A DNA stretch of 64,000 nt from Sphingobacterium tabacisoli (GCF_017908035.1 NZ_JAEQMU010000002.1:1-64000), one strand, 5' to 3'. Counted from the stretch's first letter, positions 50,937-60,627 are shown. Translations and numbers: made by a program. The notes: generated by a model from the sequence alone, not told the origin.

Positions 50937-52319
50937 ATGACTTTAATAAAATCTATTTCGGGTATCCGTGGTACTATTGGAGGCCGTTCCGGAGAAGGAT
51001 TGACACCTATTGATATTGTCAAATTCACGGCAGCTTTCGGTAATATTCTTATGCAGAAGACTGGTCTTAAGAAGATTGTGGTCGGTAGAGATGCCCGAGA
51101 GTCTGGGGAGATGGTTAATAACCTAGTCGTCGGTACGTTGCAGAGTATTGGTGCCGAGGTGGTCGATTTAGGACTGTCTACGACGCCGACTGTGGAGATA
51201 GCCGTTCCTTTAGAGGGAGCAGCAGGCGGGATTATATTGACTGCTTCCCATAATCCGGGGCAGTGGAATGCCTTGAAATTATTAAATGCAAAAGGCGAAT
51301 TTATTTCTGATGCCGAAGGTCAGGAGGTGTTAAGTCTTGGCGAAAGTCTGGATTTTGATTTCGCAGAGGTACAGGATCTTGGAAAAGTAGTAAATGATAG
51401 CAGTTACCTTCAAAAACATATCGATGCGGTATTGGCTCTTGAATATGTTGATGTAGATGCAGTCCGAGGAGCGGGATTCAAAATTGCTGTGGATGCCGTT
51501 AATAGCACAGGAGGAGTTTTTATTCCAGCGTTGCTGGAGGCAATGGGCGTGGAGATGATCTATAAGATACACTGCGAGCCTAACGGTAAGTTCCCACATA
51601 ATCCAGAGCCTTTGAAAGAACACTTGACCGATCTTTCTGCTGCAGTATTGAGCAATAAAGCCGATTTAGGGATTGCTGTAGATCCTGATGTAGACCGTCT
51701 GGTATTTATGATGGAAGATGGCGAGCTTTTTGGTGAAGAGTATACCCTGGTTGCTGTTGCCGATTATATCTTGTCCCAGCAAAAAGGAAATACGGTTTCC
51801 AACCTGTCTTCTACACGTGCTTTGCGCGATGTCACTGTGCGTCATGGAGGTGAATACTTTGCTGCAGCTGTTGGCGAGGTGAATGTCGTGACCAAGATGA
51901 AAGAAGTGGCCGCGGTTATTGGTGGCGAAGGCAATGGTGGTGTGATCTATCCTGCATCGCATTATGGACGTGACGCCTTAGTCGGTGTAGCGATTTTTTT
52001 GACACATCTAGCGAAGATAGGTAAGAAGGTTTCGACTTATAGAGCCGAGTTGCCACAGTATTTTATGTCTAAAAATAAAATCACCTTGACCCCAGGGTTG
52101 GATATCGATGGGTTGTTGGCAAAGATGCAGGCTAAGTATGCACATGAGCAACATTCTACGATCGACGGTCTGAAGATTGATTTTGAAAATGAGTGGGTAC
52201 ACTTGCGGAAGTCGAATACGGAGCCAATTATCCGTATCTACTCCGAGGGGCCTACACCTGAAGCTGCGGAAGCGATAGCACAGAAGATAATCAGAGAGAT
52301 CGAAGAGATCATCTCTTAA
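50937..52319 (+). CDS. glmM: phosphohexomutase (phosphoglucosamine mutase-like)
   Basis: This is an alpha-D-phosphohexomutase of 460 residues. It has the active phosphoserine (Ser 104) in TASHNPG, the metal loop DPDVDRL, the sugar-binding GEGNGGVIYP and the phosphate-binding RKSNTEPIIRIYSEG. The early IKSISGIRGTIGG is typical of the Bacteroidota group annotated as phosphoglucosamine mutase, which feeds UDP-GlcNAc synthesis; phosphomannomutase activity is also possible. I take the ATG at 50937 over a TTG at 50925. It ends at a perfect hairpin. Confidence 0.92.
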   Translation: MTLIKSISGIRGTIGGRSGEGLTPIDIVKFTAAFGNILMQKTGLKKIVVGRDARESGEMVNNLVVGTLQSIGAEVVDLGLSTTPTVEIAVPLEGAAGGIILTASHNPGQWNALKLLNAKGEFISDAEGQEVLSLGESLDFDFAEVQDLGKVVNDSSYLQKHIDAVLALEYVDVDAVRGAGFKIAVDAVNSTGGVFIPALLEAMGVEMIYKIHCEPNGKFPHNPEPLKEHLTDLSAAVLSNKADLGIAVDPDVDRLVFMMEDGELFGEEYTLVAVADYILSQQKGNTVSNLSSTRALRDVTVRHGGEYFAAAVGEVNVVTKMKEVAAVIGGEGNGGVIYPASHYGRDALVGVAIFLTHLAKIGKKVSTYRAELPQYFMSKNKITLTPGLDIDGLLAKMQAKYAHEQHSTIDGLKIDFENEWVHLRKSNTEPIIRIYSEGPTPEAAEAIAQKIIREIEEIIS

Positions 52320-52321
52320 AT

Positions 52322-52357
52322 AAAGAAAAAGCCTTCTATTACGAAGGCTTTTTCTTT
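52322..52357. terminator. bidirectional terminator after glmM
   Basis: AAAGAAAAAGCCTTC (52322-52336) pairs with GAAGGCTTTTTCTTT (52343-52357), 15 bp without mismatch. It also lies at the end of the convergent small membrane protein gene. Confidence 0.92.
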
Positions 52358-52541
52358 AGCATCTATTTAGACGGTCGATTCGCTGCTTGTTCTTTGCATC
52401 CAGTCGGGAGGCTACCGCCCATATCGCAGCGGGCAACCATCCTATTAAGGTTATCTGTAGTACTAAACATAAGATTCCCGATAAAATTTTCCCTCTCAGA
52501 AAGAAGGAGAGCCAAGGGAATAATACAGCGATCAATATCAT
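52356..52541 (-). CDS. small YqaE/Pmp3-like membrane protein
   Basis: A 61-residue protein with two hydrophobic helices (about 2-17 and 20-42) and a basic C-terminus. FPWLSFFLRGKILSGILCLV followed by GWLPAAIWAV resembles YqaE/Pmp3 proteins, a stress-linked family. It lies 19 bases after the DUF4342 gene, on the same strand. The family call rests on pattern only. Confidence 0.65.
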   Translation of the reverse strand: MILIAVLFPWLSFFLRGKILSGILCLVLQITLIGWLPAAIWAVASRLDAKNKQRIDRLNRC

Positions 52542-52560
52542 TTTATCTGTTCTGTTAAAA

Positions 52561-52854
52561 TTAAACTAGGGGATTATCTTCTTGTTCTGTTTCCGAGTCG
52601 TTTTCTTTAGGCTCGGCATCTTTACGCTCGACGATGATTTTGCATTCTGCGATTACAGCGGCCAATGCACCTACTGCCGCAAAAATAGGCGCGAGTATCA
52701 GTCCTACGATTCCGATAGTTACCGGAAAGCTGATTATTTCCTTTTCATGCTTATCAGCGATAGTGATTTTCGTCACATTACCATCGTTGATCAGTTCTTT
52801 GATTTTCTTTAATAGGTTCTCTCCGGAGATATTATAAGTTTCTTTGAATGCCAT
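52561..52854 (-). CDS. DUF4342 family protein
   Basis: This is a 97-residue protein. An N-terminal part FKETYNISGENLLKKIKELI and a strand VTKITIADKHEKEIISFPVTIG precede one hydrophobic segment (about 47-68), and the tail is acidic (KENDSETEQEDN). This fits DUF4342, a family of unknown function. It forms a pair with the small YqaE-like gene downstream. Confidence 0.75.
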   Translation of the reverse strand: MAFKETYNISGENLLKKIKELINDGNVTKITIADKHEKEIISFPVTIGIVGLILAPIFAAVGALAAVIAECKIIVERKDAEPKENDSETEQEDNPLV

Positions 52855-52992
52855 GATTTCTCTTTTTTTAATTTATATCCTTTGTTTGTATGTTATCAAA
52901 GATAGGAGAGAATATATAGACAGCCCACTCCAAGTAGGTAAACCTAGGCAGATTTTCGGTGAAAAATATATTTTTATCGGTGTGTTTCCCGG

Positions 52993-53721
52993 TTATGCTT
53001 CTTTTCCGATCAGCTCGCGAATAGCCACAGAGGCAATTGCTCCTCCAAATGCAGCAGGCAGATAAGACATTGTCCCGTAGGCTGATTTTTTAAAGTTACT
53101 GCCATCTGTATAGATTAGCGAAGATTTTTCCGGTAGTTCCGTAGAGAAGGCGACCTTTACACCTTCACGGATATCGTGTTTACGTAGTTTTTTGCGGATA
53201 TGTAAAGCCAGTTTACAGTTATAAGATTTGCTGATATCGGCAATTTGTATTTTTGTAGGATCTACTTTTCCACCGGCTCCCATCGAACTGACAAAAGGAA
53301 TCTTTGCAGCATAGGCGCGTCGGATCAAAAATAGTTTAGGTGTGATACTATCTATGGCTTCGACGATATAATCAGGTTTGGCTTCCAATAGAGTTTCCAG
53401 GCGTTCCGGGATAATGAACTCCTCTAGTACAGTGAGGTCTAGCTCTGGGTTGATATCCAGCAAACGCTGTTTCATAATCTGCGCCTTAGAAATTCCGTGG
53501 TTGGTAGCTAGTGCTGGCAACTGTCGGTTGCGGTTTGTAGGATCTACCGTGTCTCCATCTATAATTGTCATTTTTCCTACACCTCCACGACAGATAAATT
53601 CGGCAGCATAAGAGCCTACACCTCCAAGTCCCAATACCATTACGTGCGATGAGGCTAGTTTTTCTAAAGCCTCGCGGCCTATCAAAGCTTCCGTTCTAGA
53701 TAACCACGATAAATCTTTCAT
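52993..53721 (-). CDS. tcdA: tRNA threonylcarbamoyladenosine dehydratase (TcdA/CsdL-like)
   Basis: This is an E1-like ThiF-fold enzyme of 242 residues. It has the ATP-binding GLGGVGSYAAEFICRGG, the DGDTVDPTNRNRQ segment with its catalytic Asp and Arg, and DSITPKLFLIRRAY. TcdA cyclises t6A37 of tRNA to ct6A. No second rhodanese or MoeB domain is present, which separates it from MoeB/ThiF. It overlaps the TatD gene by 4 bases at the end of a five-gene chain. Confidence 0.92.
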   Translation of the reverse strand: MKDLSWLSRTEALIGREALEKLASSHVMVLGLGGVGSYAAEFICRGGVGKMTIIDGDTVDPTNRNRQLPALATNHGISKAQIMKQRLLDINPELDLTVLEEFIIPERLETLLEAKPDYIVEAIDSITPKLFLIRRAYAAKIPFVSSMGAGGKVDPTKIQIADISKSYNCKLALHIRKKLRKHDIREGVKVAFSTELPEKSSLIYTDGSNFKKSAYGTMSYLPAAFGGAIASVAIRELIGKEA

Positions 53722-54380
53722 TCTTCAATCCTGTAATTAAATACCCGCTCAAAATTGTCCATCAACTGTTGCTTTAGTACAGCGATAGGAAGTTTTCGGG
53801 CGGCACAAAAGTAAGAAAAAATAGCTACTATATCGATCGCTTTATCATCTGTTTCTAGGAATAGCCTATCCAATGGGATTTCAGAGATCAAGGCGTCCTG
53901 TCTACCACTAAAGATATCTGCACCTAAGCTTAAGTAGTAACCTGCATCGAGTAACTGTTTGGCCAGTTTTATGTTTTTGTTGAAGCCGTGAAATATTACA
54001 GGGAGATCGAATTGTTGTACCCGTAATAATTGGGCGATCTCCTGATAAGCTCTTACACTATGTAGGAGGAGTGGTTTACCCGCTTTCTTTGCTAATTTGA
54101 TTTGCCTCTCAAAAATACCTAGTTGTAGATCCCAATCCGTATTGCAGTGTTTGTCCAATCCACACTCACCGATACCGATTACCTGAGGGGTACCTACTAC
54201 AGTCTCTAATAGTTGCCATTGTAAGCTAGGGTCAGCATCTATATACCAGGGATGTATACCTGCCGTGTATAGACTTTCATTATCCATCGCCTCCCGCCCT
54301 ATAATATAGTTCTGGACACTTAGGATATCTGGATAGCGGACGGTACTATGCGTGTGTATGTCTAAAAAAGGTAGAGACAT
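53718..54380 (-). CDS. TatD-family metal-dependent hydrolase
   Basis: This TIM-barrel amidohydrolase of 220 residues is shorter than TatD/YcfH (about 260). The metal motif LDIHTHS opens the protein, followed by GIHPWYIDAD, IGECGLDKH and LLLHSVRAYQE, and LFLETDD near 175 supplies the last metal ligand. TatD proteins are deoxyribonucleases or D-aminoacyl-tRNA-deacylase-like. The exact activity cannot be fixed here. It overlaps the next gene by 4 bases. Confidence 0.88.
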   Translation of the reverse strand: MSLPFLDIHTHSTVRYPDILSVQNYIIGREAMDNESLYTAGIHPWYIDADPSLQWQLLETVVGTPQVIGIGECGLDKHCNTDWDLQLGIFERQIKLAKKAGKPLLLHSVRAYQEIAQLLRVQQFDLPVIFHGFNKNIKLAKQLLDAGYYLSLGADIFSGRQDALISEIPLDRLFLETDDKAIDIVAIFSYFCAARKLPIAVLKQQLMDNFERVFNYRIEE

Positions 54381-54386
54381 CGGCGT

Positions 54387-55658
54387 TTACTCAGGTTTTT
54401 GTTTTTCATCCTCCTTAGTATCCTCCGTATAGGGGATATCCTCACTCTCATATATTTCTTTATAGTTTAGCTCCGACTGAGGAGCTGCATTGGATTCCGC
54501 TGTATTTATCGTAATGTCCACTTTGACTTTATTTTCTGTTTTCGGTGTGCGTACGATTCCCCATTTCATGAGCAATTCTTGCGTTGAGTTCCGTTTGAGA
54601 TGTTGTTTTTCTGGCTCACCGATTAAAAATCCAAAAGCCTCCATACTTGGTATAGCGTCAAAAATAACTTTTAATGTAGCGATAAATGGGAGAGCCAAGA
54701 TCAGACCTGCAAGACCAAATAACATTCCTCCCAGTAGGATGCCGATAATTGCCATTAGCGGATTTATGCTGACTTTACTACCTACGATATTTGGAGTAAT
54801 TATATTTCCTTCTAAAAACTGTACCACCTGAAACCACGCTACGACACCTAGTGCATACCAGGCGGTGTCTTTGGTTGCTAGCGCGAAAAGGGCGGGCAGT
54901 ATAGAGCCTATTGCTATTCCGATGTAAGGGAGTAGCATCAGTAGTGAGGCCAGCGTGCCGAAAAACCAGGCGTATTCAATGTCCATAAGCATGAGCCCTA
55001 CCGTATTCAGTACAGCGACAATCCCCATAACCGTGATAAGTCCGACTAGGTAGCTCTGTACGACCGTGTAGATCTTGTTCAGGACCTCGTCGACTTTAGT
55101 CTGCGGAGTTGATTTGAAGGCTTTGAAGAAAAACTCGCGGAAGAAGTCACGGTAATAAAGCATGAAAAAACTGTACAGCGGTACAAGTATCGCACTCGCA
55201 AGCATGTTGCCAATCGAACCAAATGTGGCTGTTATAACTCCGCCGGCATTTTCCAGGGTTTTGTTTCCCTGCTCCTTAAGTTTGTCAAGCACTTGGTTCC
55301 TTTCTATGCCGAATCGATCCTGAAGCCAGTTTTGGCCATTTTCAAGGACAGAAAGGACCTTATCTGTGATAGCCGAAGCATCTTTTCCAATGATGATACT
55401 CTGATGGACGATAAACCATAGTATCGACGATATTACAGTTATAGCGACAATAACGGCTAGTAAAGCGGAGAAGGCTTTTCCAAGGCGTAGCCGTTCGAAA
55501 AATCGGGCTAATGGAAACAGTGAGATCGAAATCAGCGTCGCAAACAGTATCGGTAGTAGCACATCTTGAGCTACGTACAGTAAAGCGAGTATTAATACAA
55601 GGGCAAATAAGCTAGCTGCTAGATTAATTGCATACGGTTTGTTCGACGGAGTTTTCAT
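54387..55658 (-). CDS. AI-2E family transporter
   Basis: This 423-residue membrane protein of the AI-2E/PerM (UPF0118) family has about eight transmembrane helices. Two lie at the N-terminus (about 10-60), one at 65-88, and a block follows from about 150 to 335 with the characteristic LMLLPYIGIAIGSILPAL and NIITPNIVGSKVSINPL. A charged cytoplasmic tail follows (from about 375). Some members export autoinducer-2 or act as Na+/H+ antiporters; the role here is open. It lies between the MFS and TatD genes with 5-6 base gaps. Confidence 0.9.
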   Translation of the reverse strand: MKTPSNKPYAINLAASLFALVLILALLYVAQDVLLPILFATLISISLFPLARFFERLRLGKAFSALLAVIVAITVISSILWFIVHQSIIIGKDASAITDKVLSVLENGQNWLQDRFGIERNQVLDKLKEQGNKTLENAGGVITATFGSIGNMLASAILVPLYSFFMLYYRDFFREFFFKAFKSTPQTKVDEVLNKIYTVVQSYLVGLITVMGIVAVLNTVGLMLMDIEYAWFFGTLASLLMLLPYIGIAIGSILPALFALATKDTAWYALGVVAWFQVVQFLEGNIITPNIVGSKVSINPLMAIIGILLGGMLFGLAGLILALPFIATLKVIFDAIPSMEAFGFLIGEPEKQHLKRNSTQELLMKWGIVRTPKTENKVKVDITINTAESNAAPQSELNYKEIYESEDIPYTEDTKEDEKQKPE

Positions 55659-55663
55659 ACCTT

Positions 55664-56851
55664 TTATAACAAGCGGTTGCTTCTTTCTGTTTTGGTATTA
55701 TCCCAATATAGCACATAAAAAAAAGCAAGAAAAATAACGATAGCATTCCCATACATGATATAAGGAATACGGGGAATGAAATCTTGGTAAATATAACCTG
55801 CTAATAAAGCTCCTCCTCCGATTCCGATTTCCAGTGCGATGTACATTGTAGCCATTGCTTTTCCCCTATACTGGGGCAGGGAGAGGTCGATTGTCCAAGC
55901 GTTGAGCGCAGGGGAGAGGATACCTGTTCCTATACCATACACACAGGCGCCCAGAATCAGTCCGGATACACTGTCTCCTTTTCCAAGCAGTACCAGTGAA
56001 ATGACAATAACTATAAGTCCAACGAGCATGACCCTTATTCTTCCGAATCTATCCGATACCTTGCCGGATACGAATCGGATGCCGATAGAGGCTAGTGTAT
56101 AAGCCGTGAAAAACAAACCTTTGTTGCTTATCTCAAGGTGTTCACTCCAGTCGGGTATCAGCGTGAGTATAACACCATATGCGGAATAGGAAAGCAGGGT
56201 GACTATACCCGCTGGGATAGCCCTTTTTTCCAGGATATCCGAACGGGATATCTTTAACATGCTTGTCTGGAATTTACGCTTCGGATGCAAGGTTTCTTTC
56301 ATGTTCAGTACGATGACGATAGAAAGAAATGCAAAGAGCGATGAAGAGAAAAACATGGTATTGAGGCCAAAGTTTTGAGCTACAAAGCTACCCACAGCGG
56401 GACCTACCGCACCACCTATACTAAAACACAGCCCATGCATACCCAGTGCTTCTCCCCATCGTTCCTGAGGGATGATATCTGCTACATATGCCGATGTGGC
56501 GGTGGGTTTGAATCCCGTTGAAAATCCATGAACCAGACGTAGCATGAAGAAGCCCGACAGTGTCGTCAAGATAGGGTATAGAAAGCCACATAGTACACAT
56601 ACAATAGAACCTATGGCCATTACCGGGACACGTCCCCATTGGTCAGTCAGTCTTCCGCTAAAGGGACGTGATATACCAGCTGTAAGCGTGAAGAGTGCGA
56701 TAATAAGGCCTTTGTGTTCGGCTCCTCCCAGGCTGCTGAGGTAGTTCGGGAGTTCTGGTATGATCATGTTAAAGCTCGCTGAAAAAAGGAGAGAGCTCAA
56801 GCAGAGTAGTGCAAATTGTAGGGTGTAGATCGATTGTTTAGATTCTTGCAT
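55664..56851 (-). CDS. major facilitator superfamily transporter
   Basis: This 395-residue, 12-helix MFS protein has the loop 2-3 motif GRLTDQWGRVPVM and its second-half counterpart GKVSDRFGRIRVM. Helix 5 has the exporter-type pattern GGAVGPAVGSFVAQ, which suggests drug or metabolite export. It lies 7 bases after the TrmH-type gene and 5 bases before the AI-2E gene, in the same chain. Substrate unknown. Confidence 0.92.
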   Translation of the reverse strand: MQESKQSIYTLQFALLCLSSLLFSASFNMIIPELPNYLSSLGGAEHKGLIIALFTLTAGISRPFSGRLTDQWGRVPVMAIGSIVCVLCGFLYPILTTLSGFFMLRLVHGFSTGFKPTATSAYVADIIPQERWGEALGMHGLCFSIGGAVGPAVGSFVAQNFGLNTMFFSSSLFAFLSIVIVLNMKETLHPKRKFQTSMLKISRSDILEKRAIPAGIVTLLSYSAYGVILTLIPDWSEHLEISNKGLFFTAYTLASIGIRFVSGKVSDRFGRIRVMLVGLIVIVISLVLLGKGDSVSGLILGACVYGIGTGILSPALNAWTIDLSLPQYRGKAMATMYIALEIGIGGGALLAGYIYQDFIPRIPYIMYGNAIVIFLAFFYVLYWDNTKTERSNRLL

Positions 56852-56858
56852 TATAGAT

Positions 56859-57617
56859 TTATTCTGCTTTTGTTAGTTGTCTCCGGGCTATCTCCGAACA
56901 GAATATCGTAGTTGCTACTGCAACATTCAGGGATTCTGCCAGCCCGATTCGTGGTATAGTTACGGCTGTTTTTATCGAAGGGATCAGTTCCGGGCGTATG
57001 CCATTTCCTTCATTCCCCATGATGATCAGTCCCTGTTTGCCGAAATCAATATCGTAGATCGATTTGCCTTCCAACAGGGCGCCGTAGGTAGGGATTTCTT
57101 GCTGCTGAACCAATTCTTCGATGGCTGTATAATGTAGTTTTACCCTGGCGAGAGAGCCCATCGTTGCCTGTACCACTTTAGGATTGTAAGCATCTACAGT
57201 ATCCTTCGAGCAGATAATCTGCTGTATACCGAACCATTCTGCGGTACGGATAATTGTTCCTAGATTACCTGGATCTTGTACACCGTCCAGTACCAGTGTG
57301 TGTTTGTTTTTTAGCGACTCGATGTCAAAGTGTTGCGGTTCAGGTATTTCTACTAATGCTAATGCGCCTTGTGGGCTTTTTAAAGCCGATATTTTATTGA
57401 AATCATTTTCAGAGAGTGCAATCGGTTTTATAGTTTGCGGTATTTTGAGCAACTTTGCGCAAGCCTGATCGGTGGTGAATATTTTCTGTATCTTGTACGA
57501 CGAATCGGCAAATTCGGTTACAGATTTGATGCCCTCGACAATAAAAAGGCCATGTACGGTACGAAATTTTTTGTGCTGTAGAGAAGTTATCAGACTGATT
57601 TGCGCTTTTGACAACAT
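56859..57617 (-). CDS. SPOUT-family RNA 2'-O-ribose methyltransferase (TrmH/SpoU)
   Basis: This is an RNA methyltransferase of 252 residues. A substrate-binding N-terminal domain begins LSKAQISLITSLQHKKFR and FIVEGIKSV. The trefoil-knot SPOUT domain follows with VLDGVQDPGNLGTIIRTAEWF, LIIMGNEGNGIRPEL and IPRIGLAESLNVAVATTIF, the AdoMet-binding signatures. It resembles 23S rRNA 2'-O-methylases such as RlmB; the target is not certain. I start at the ATG at 57617; the longer frame to 57719 runs through the start of the divergent tamL gene. It heads a five-gene chain. Confidence 0.9.
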   Translation of the reverse strand: MLSKAQISLITSLQHKKFRTVHGLFIVEGIKSVTEFADSSYKIQKIFTTDQACAKLLKIPQTIKPIALSENDFNKISALKSPQGALALVEIPEPQHFDIESLKNKHTLVLDGVQDPGNLGTIIRTAEWFGIQQIICSKDTVDAYNPKVVQATMGSLARVKLHYTAIEELVQQQEIPTYGALLEGKSIYDIDFGKQGLIIMGNEGNGIRPELIPSIKTAVTIPRIGLAESLNVAVATTIFCSEIARRQLTKAE

Positions 57618-57624
57618 TGGATTA

Positions 57625-59988
57625 ATGACTAAAGAAAGAAGACTTTTATTTTTTGCAAGTATAACACTTTTACTCCTAAAATTCGCCTCCTGCCGATCCG
57701 CAAAATACTTGGAAGACAATCAGGCGCTCGTTACGGATGTAGATATGAGTGGTGTGCCCAAAGAACTGAAAGAGTCTGCTTATGCCCATGTCTCGAATGA
57801 AATCAGACCCAATTCGGTACTGAATTTAACCATCTATAACCTCTTTAATACAAAGAAAGGACGTTATAAGACCCAAAAAATAAGACAGGTTGGCGAAGCG
57901 CCACATATGCTAGACTCTTCGCTTGTTGAGCTTTCGACCGATCAGATCCAACGTTTTCTCTATACCAAAGGATACTTTAGAGCTCATGTTTCTCCGTATT
58001 TACAAGTCAACAAAAAGAAAGCCAAGATTGACTTTGTATCACAACTGGGCGATCCTTTCTATGTTCAGAAGATAAATTATGATTTTGAAGATTCTGTTTT
58101 CTCCCAGATCTATGCAGATGTCGTCAAGCCGTCCAGTATGTTGCAGGAAGGTATGCAATACGATGCGACAAAACTCGGAGAGGAACGGGAGAAGTTTTTT
58201 CATGCCGTAAAAAACAAAGGATATTTTGATTTTTTGCGACAGTATATGCGAGTAGGTGTCGATACGACCATGGAGGGAAATAATACTGCGCTTTTTTTCA
58301 AGGTATCCAATCCGGATAATGGCACACATCAACGTTATAAGATAGGGCAGGTCAGTTTGCATGTGCTTCCTGGTGATGGCAAGAAGCGTGAGGTTGCTCA
58401 AGAACGGGATCCAGTTACAGGTATCGTCTTTGCCGATCAGACCTCTCGGTACCGACTGAAGCCCATCGCACGCTATATGTATATACGTCCCGGGCAAACG
58501 TATAACCTGAGTAACGAAAACCTATCGTACGATCGTCTATACGAGATGAATGGGTTTCGCAGTGTAAAGATCAGCTATGAAAAAGTAGACAGTAACCTGT
58601 TGGATGTGTCCTATGAGCTTATTCCACGCCCATTAATGGCCAATCAGGTCGAGGGAGAGTATACCTTTAGTTCCGGGATGAGCGGTTTTAATATCGGTAA
58701 TACATTTTCGCATCGTAACGTTTTTGGTGGCGCTGAGCTTCTAGAGGTGAAGTTGCGGTATGGCGTTCTATTTGACCCAAGGCTGGCTGGGAACCTAAAA
58801 GACAAAATTTTCAACAATGATTTTCAAGTCGGTGTTAATCTGGTTGTCCCACGGTTGCTATTGCCGTTTGGTATTCGCAGTTCCGGTCAATTTGGGCTTC
58901 CGCGGACGATGTTTTCTTCGAGCCTACAGCTGTTCAATCAGGATGGGACATATTCCAACCGCTATTTTATCAATACCCTGAATTATTCTTGGTGGCAGTC
59001 GCGCAATCTGCAGCACAGCTACACCCCTTTAGTACTCGAGTATAGGGCCGGGCGATTTGATCCTGGATTCAGGGATCGATTGATAGAAGAAGGATATCAG
59101 CTGTATGTAGAGTCCAATGACCGGCAGTATTTTGGATGGGGGTCGCAGTATGCTATTACTTGGAATGCCCCCAAGCTTCAGAAACTAGGAGATTTTTCCT
59201 TCGCCCGTGGGGTTGTAGACCTGAGTGGTAATACTTTGGGGATATTGAGTTCTTTGTTCCGTTTTAGGGAGAATGCAGCAGGGATGAAGACTCTATTTGG
59301 AGTCGCTTATCTTCAATATGCCAAGGCGGAGGCAGACTACAGGCTCTATCGTTATCTTGGTGGCAATCGGCAGTTTGTATTTCGATTCAATGCAGGAGTG
59401 ATTGTGCCTTATGGTAATAATTCTGAACTATTGATTTTTGAAAAGAGTTTGTTTTCCGGAGGTATGAACGGTATACGGGCTTGGCAAGCGAGAACGTTGG
59501 GACCCGGGGGATATAACAGAAGTAGTATTAAAGCTTCGGATGATGCTAAAACCGAGCAGTTAAGGCTCAATCTGCGGAACCTAGATCAACTCGGAGAGTT
59601 AAAACTGGAATCTAATTTTGAATACCGTTTCCGTCTTTTGGACAATTTTTTAGGTGCCAAGATGAATGGGGCCACTTTTGTGGATATGGGGAATATCTGG
59701 AGACTACGCCCCAATACCCTAAACCAGGAGGGAGAGTTCAAATTTGATAAATTCCTGTCCCAGATTGCAATAGGAACAGGCTTTGGCCTGCGTTTCGATA
59801 TGGACTATTTTACGATGCGTCTGGATGCCGGTCTGAAGGTCAAGGATCCCCAGTTTAAAGATGGAGACCAATGGGTGATCAGGCATCTTTTCGATGCCAA
59901 GGATTTCAAGGATAAGTACCGGCAGACCAATAGTCCGGATCGTTACGGTTTTTTTCAGTACAATTTCGGAGTAGGATTGCCTTTCTAG
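57625..59988 (+). CDS. tamL: TamL-type lipid-anchored Omp85 protein
   Basis: This 787-residue outer-membrane protein has POTRA-like segments in the N-terminal half (about 30-330) and a C-terminal Omp85 16-stranded barrel (about 390-787, ending YGFFQYNFGVGLPF). It contains FEKSLFSGGMNGIRAWQ, the Omp85 loop 6 (normally VRGF/Y-like). The N-terminus is a lipoprotein signal with Cys 23 in LKFASC, the hallmark of TamL, the Bacteroidota form of TamA. TamL works with TamB in outer-membrane assembly, but no tamB is within this window. The start is the ATG at 57625; the frame open from 57472 overlaps the divergent methyltransferase gene. Confidence 0.85.
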   Translation: MTKERRLLFFASITLLLLKFASCRSAKYLEDNQALVTDVDMSGVPKELKESAYAHVSNEIRPNSVLNLTIYNLFNTKKGRYKTQKIRQVGEAPHMLDSSLVELSTDQIQRFLYTKGYFRAHVSPYLQVNKKKAKIDFVSQLGDPFYVQKINYDFEDSVFSQIYADVVKPSSMLQEGMQYDATKLGEEREKFFHAVKNKGYFDFLRQYMRVGVDTTMEGNNTALFFKVSNPDNGTHQRYKIGQVSLHVLPGDGKKREVAQERDPVTGIVFADQTSRYRLKPIARYMYIRPGQTYNLSNENLSYDRLYEMNGFRSVKISYEKVDSNLLDVSYELIPRPLMANQVEGEYTFSSGMSGFNIGNTFSHRNVFGGAELLEVKLRYGVLFDPRLAGNLKDKIFNNDFQVGVNLVVPRLLLPFGIRSSGQFGLPRTMFSSSLQLFNQDGTYSNRYFINTLNYSWWQSRNLQHSYTPLVLEYRAGRFDPGFRDRLIEEGYQLYVESNDRQYFGWGSQYAITWNAPKLQKLGDFSFARGVVDLSGNTLGILSSLFRFRENAAGMKTLFGVAYLQYAKAEADYRLYRYLGGNRQFVFRFNAGVIVPYGNNSELLIFEKSLFSGGMNGIRAWQARTLGPGGYNRSSIKASDDAKTEQLRLNLRNLDQLGELKLESNFEYRFRLLDNFLGAKMNGATFVDMGNIWRLRPNTLNQEGEFKFDKFLSQIAIGTGFGLRFDMDYFTMRLDAGLKVKDPQFKDGDQWVIRHLFDAKDFKDKYRQTNSPDRYGFFQYNFGVGLPF

Positions 59989-60521
59989 AAAAAACTCTTT
60001 AACACTTCAAATGCACTCTCCAGGATTTGGCTGATGGATAGCCCTTTACTGAAAGAAAAGTAACCATAAATAACAGCTAGTACAACAAATGTAGTTAACA
60101 GGCGTTTGAATGCATAGGCCAATAAAAGTAATACCCCTGGGATGATAAGGAGTAGAAGACCGTTTATTTTTACGGGGGTTATTTTATTTTCCTTTTTGTA
60201 GAGAAAATAGAATTTTCCTGAACTGCCATTTTGATTTTTATGCTTGAAGTAGGCAAATGTCGATCCATCTATAGGATGTGTTGGTACACCTACTCCTTGA
60301 TGAAAGGATAGTGTCTGTTCAAAGCCGTTGATACTGAATTTGAAGGTTCCATTGATAGCTTCATTTGCAACTTCGTTAGAGTCAACAGCGATTATGGCTA
60401 CTTTCCCATTTGCGGTCAAGTTTTCTTTGACAATAAAGTTGTCGATATACTGCGGGCTGTTCTGACCGTGGCTATAGGTAGAGGCGCATAGAAGGGCGAA
60501 AAAAAGGAATAGTATTCTCAT
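59985..60521 (-). CDS. membrane protein of unknown function
   Basis: This 178-residue protein has a signal peptide (about 1-19) and a mature beta-rich N-terminal part (about 20-110, SPQYIDNFIVKENLTANGKVAIIAVDSNE). Two transmembrane helices follow (about 119-137 and 141-160), then a short amphipathic end. I do not recognise a family. It is convergent with tamL and overlaps its stop by 4 bases. Confidence 0.7.
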   Translation of the reverse strand: MRILFLFFALLCASTYSHGQNSPQYIDNFIVKENLTANGKVAIIAVDSNEVANEAINGTFKFSINGFEQTLSFHQGVGVPTHPIDGSTFAYFKHKNQNGSSGKFYFLYKKENKITPVKINGLLLLIIPGVLLLLAYAFKRLLTTFVVLAVIYGYFSFSKGLSISQILESAFEVLKSFF

Positions 60522-60619
60522 GTCTGTAACTTCGGTACAATATTACTAAATAATTCGGCTAAAGAATTGTGCCTTTGTTTTAAATCGTCAAAATATTTTT
60601 AAAATGTAGATATACTTTG

Positions 60620-60627
60620 TACCTTTG
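60620..60627 (+). promoter_or_regulatory. -7 element of the small membrane protein gene
   Basis: TACCTTTG; the start site would be near 60633, giving a leader of about 20 bases to the ATG at 60655. This supports the shorter start of that gene. Confidence 0.5.

Noticed and set aside
57472..57624. N-terminal extension of tamL from 57472
   Set aside because: It runs antiparallel through the methyltransferase gene and hides a clear lipoprotein signal that begins at 57625.
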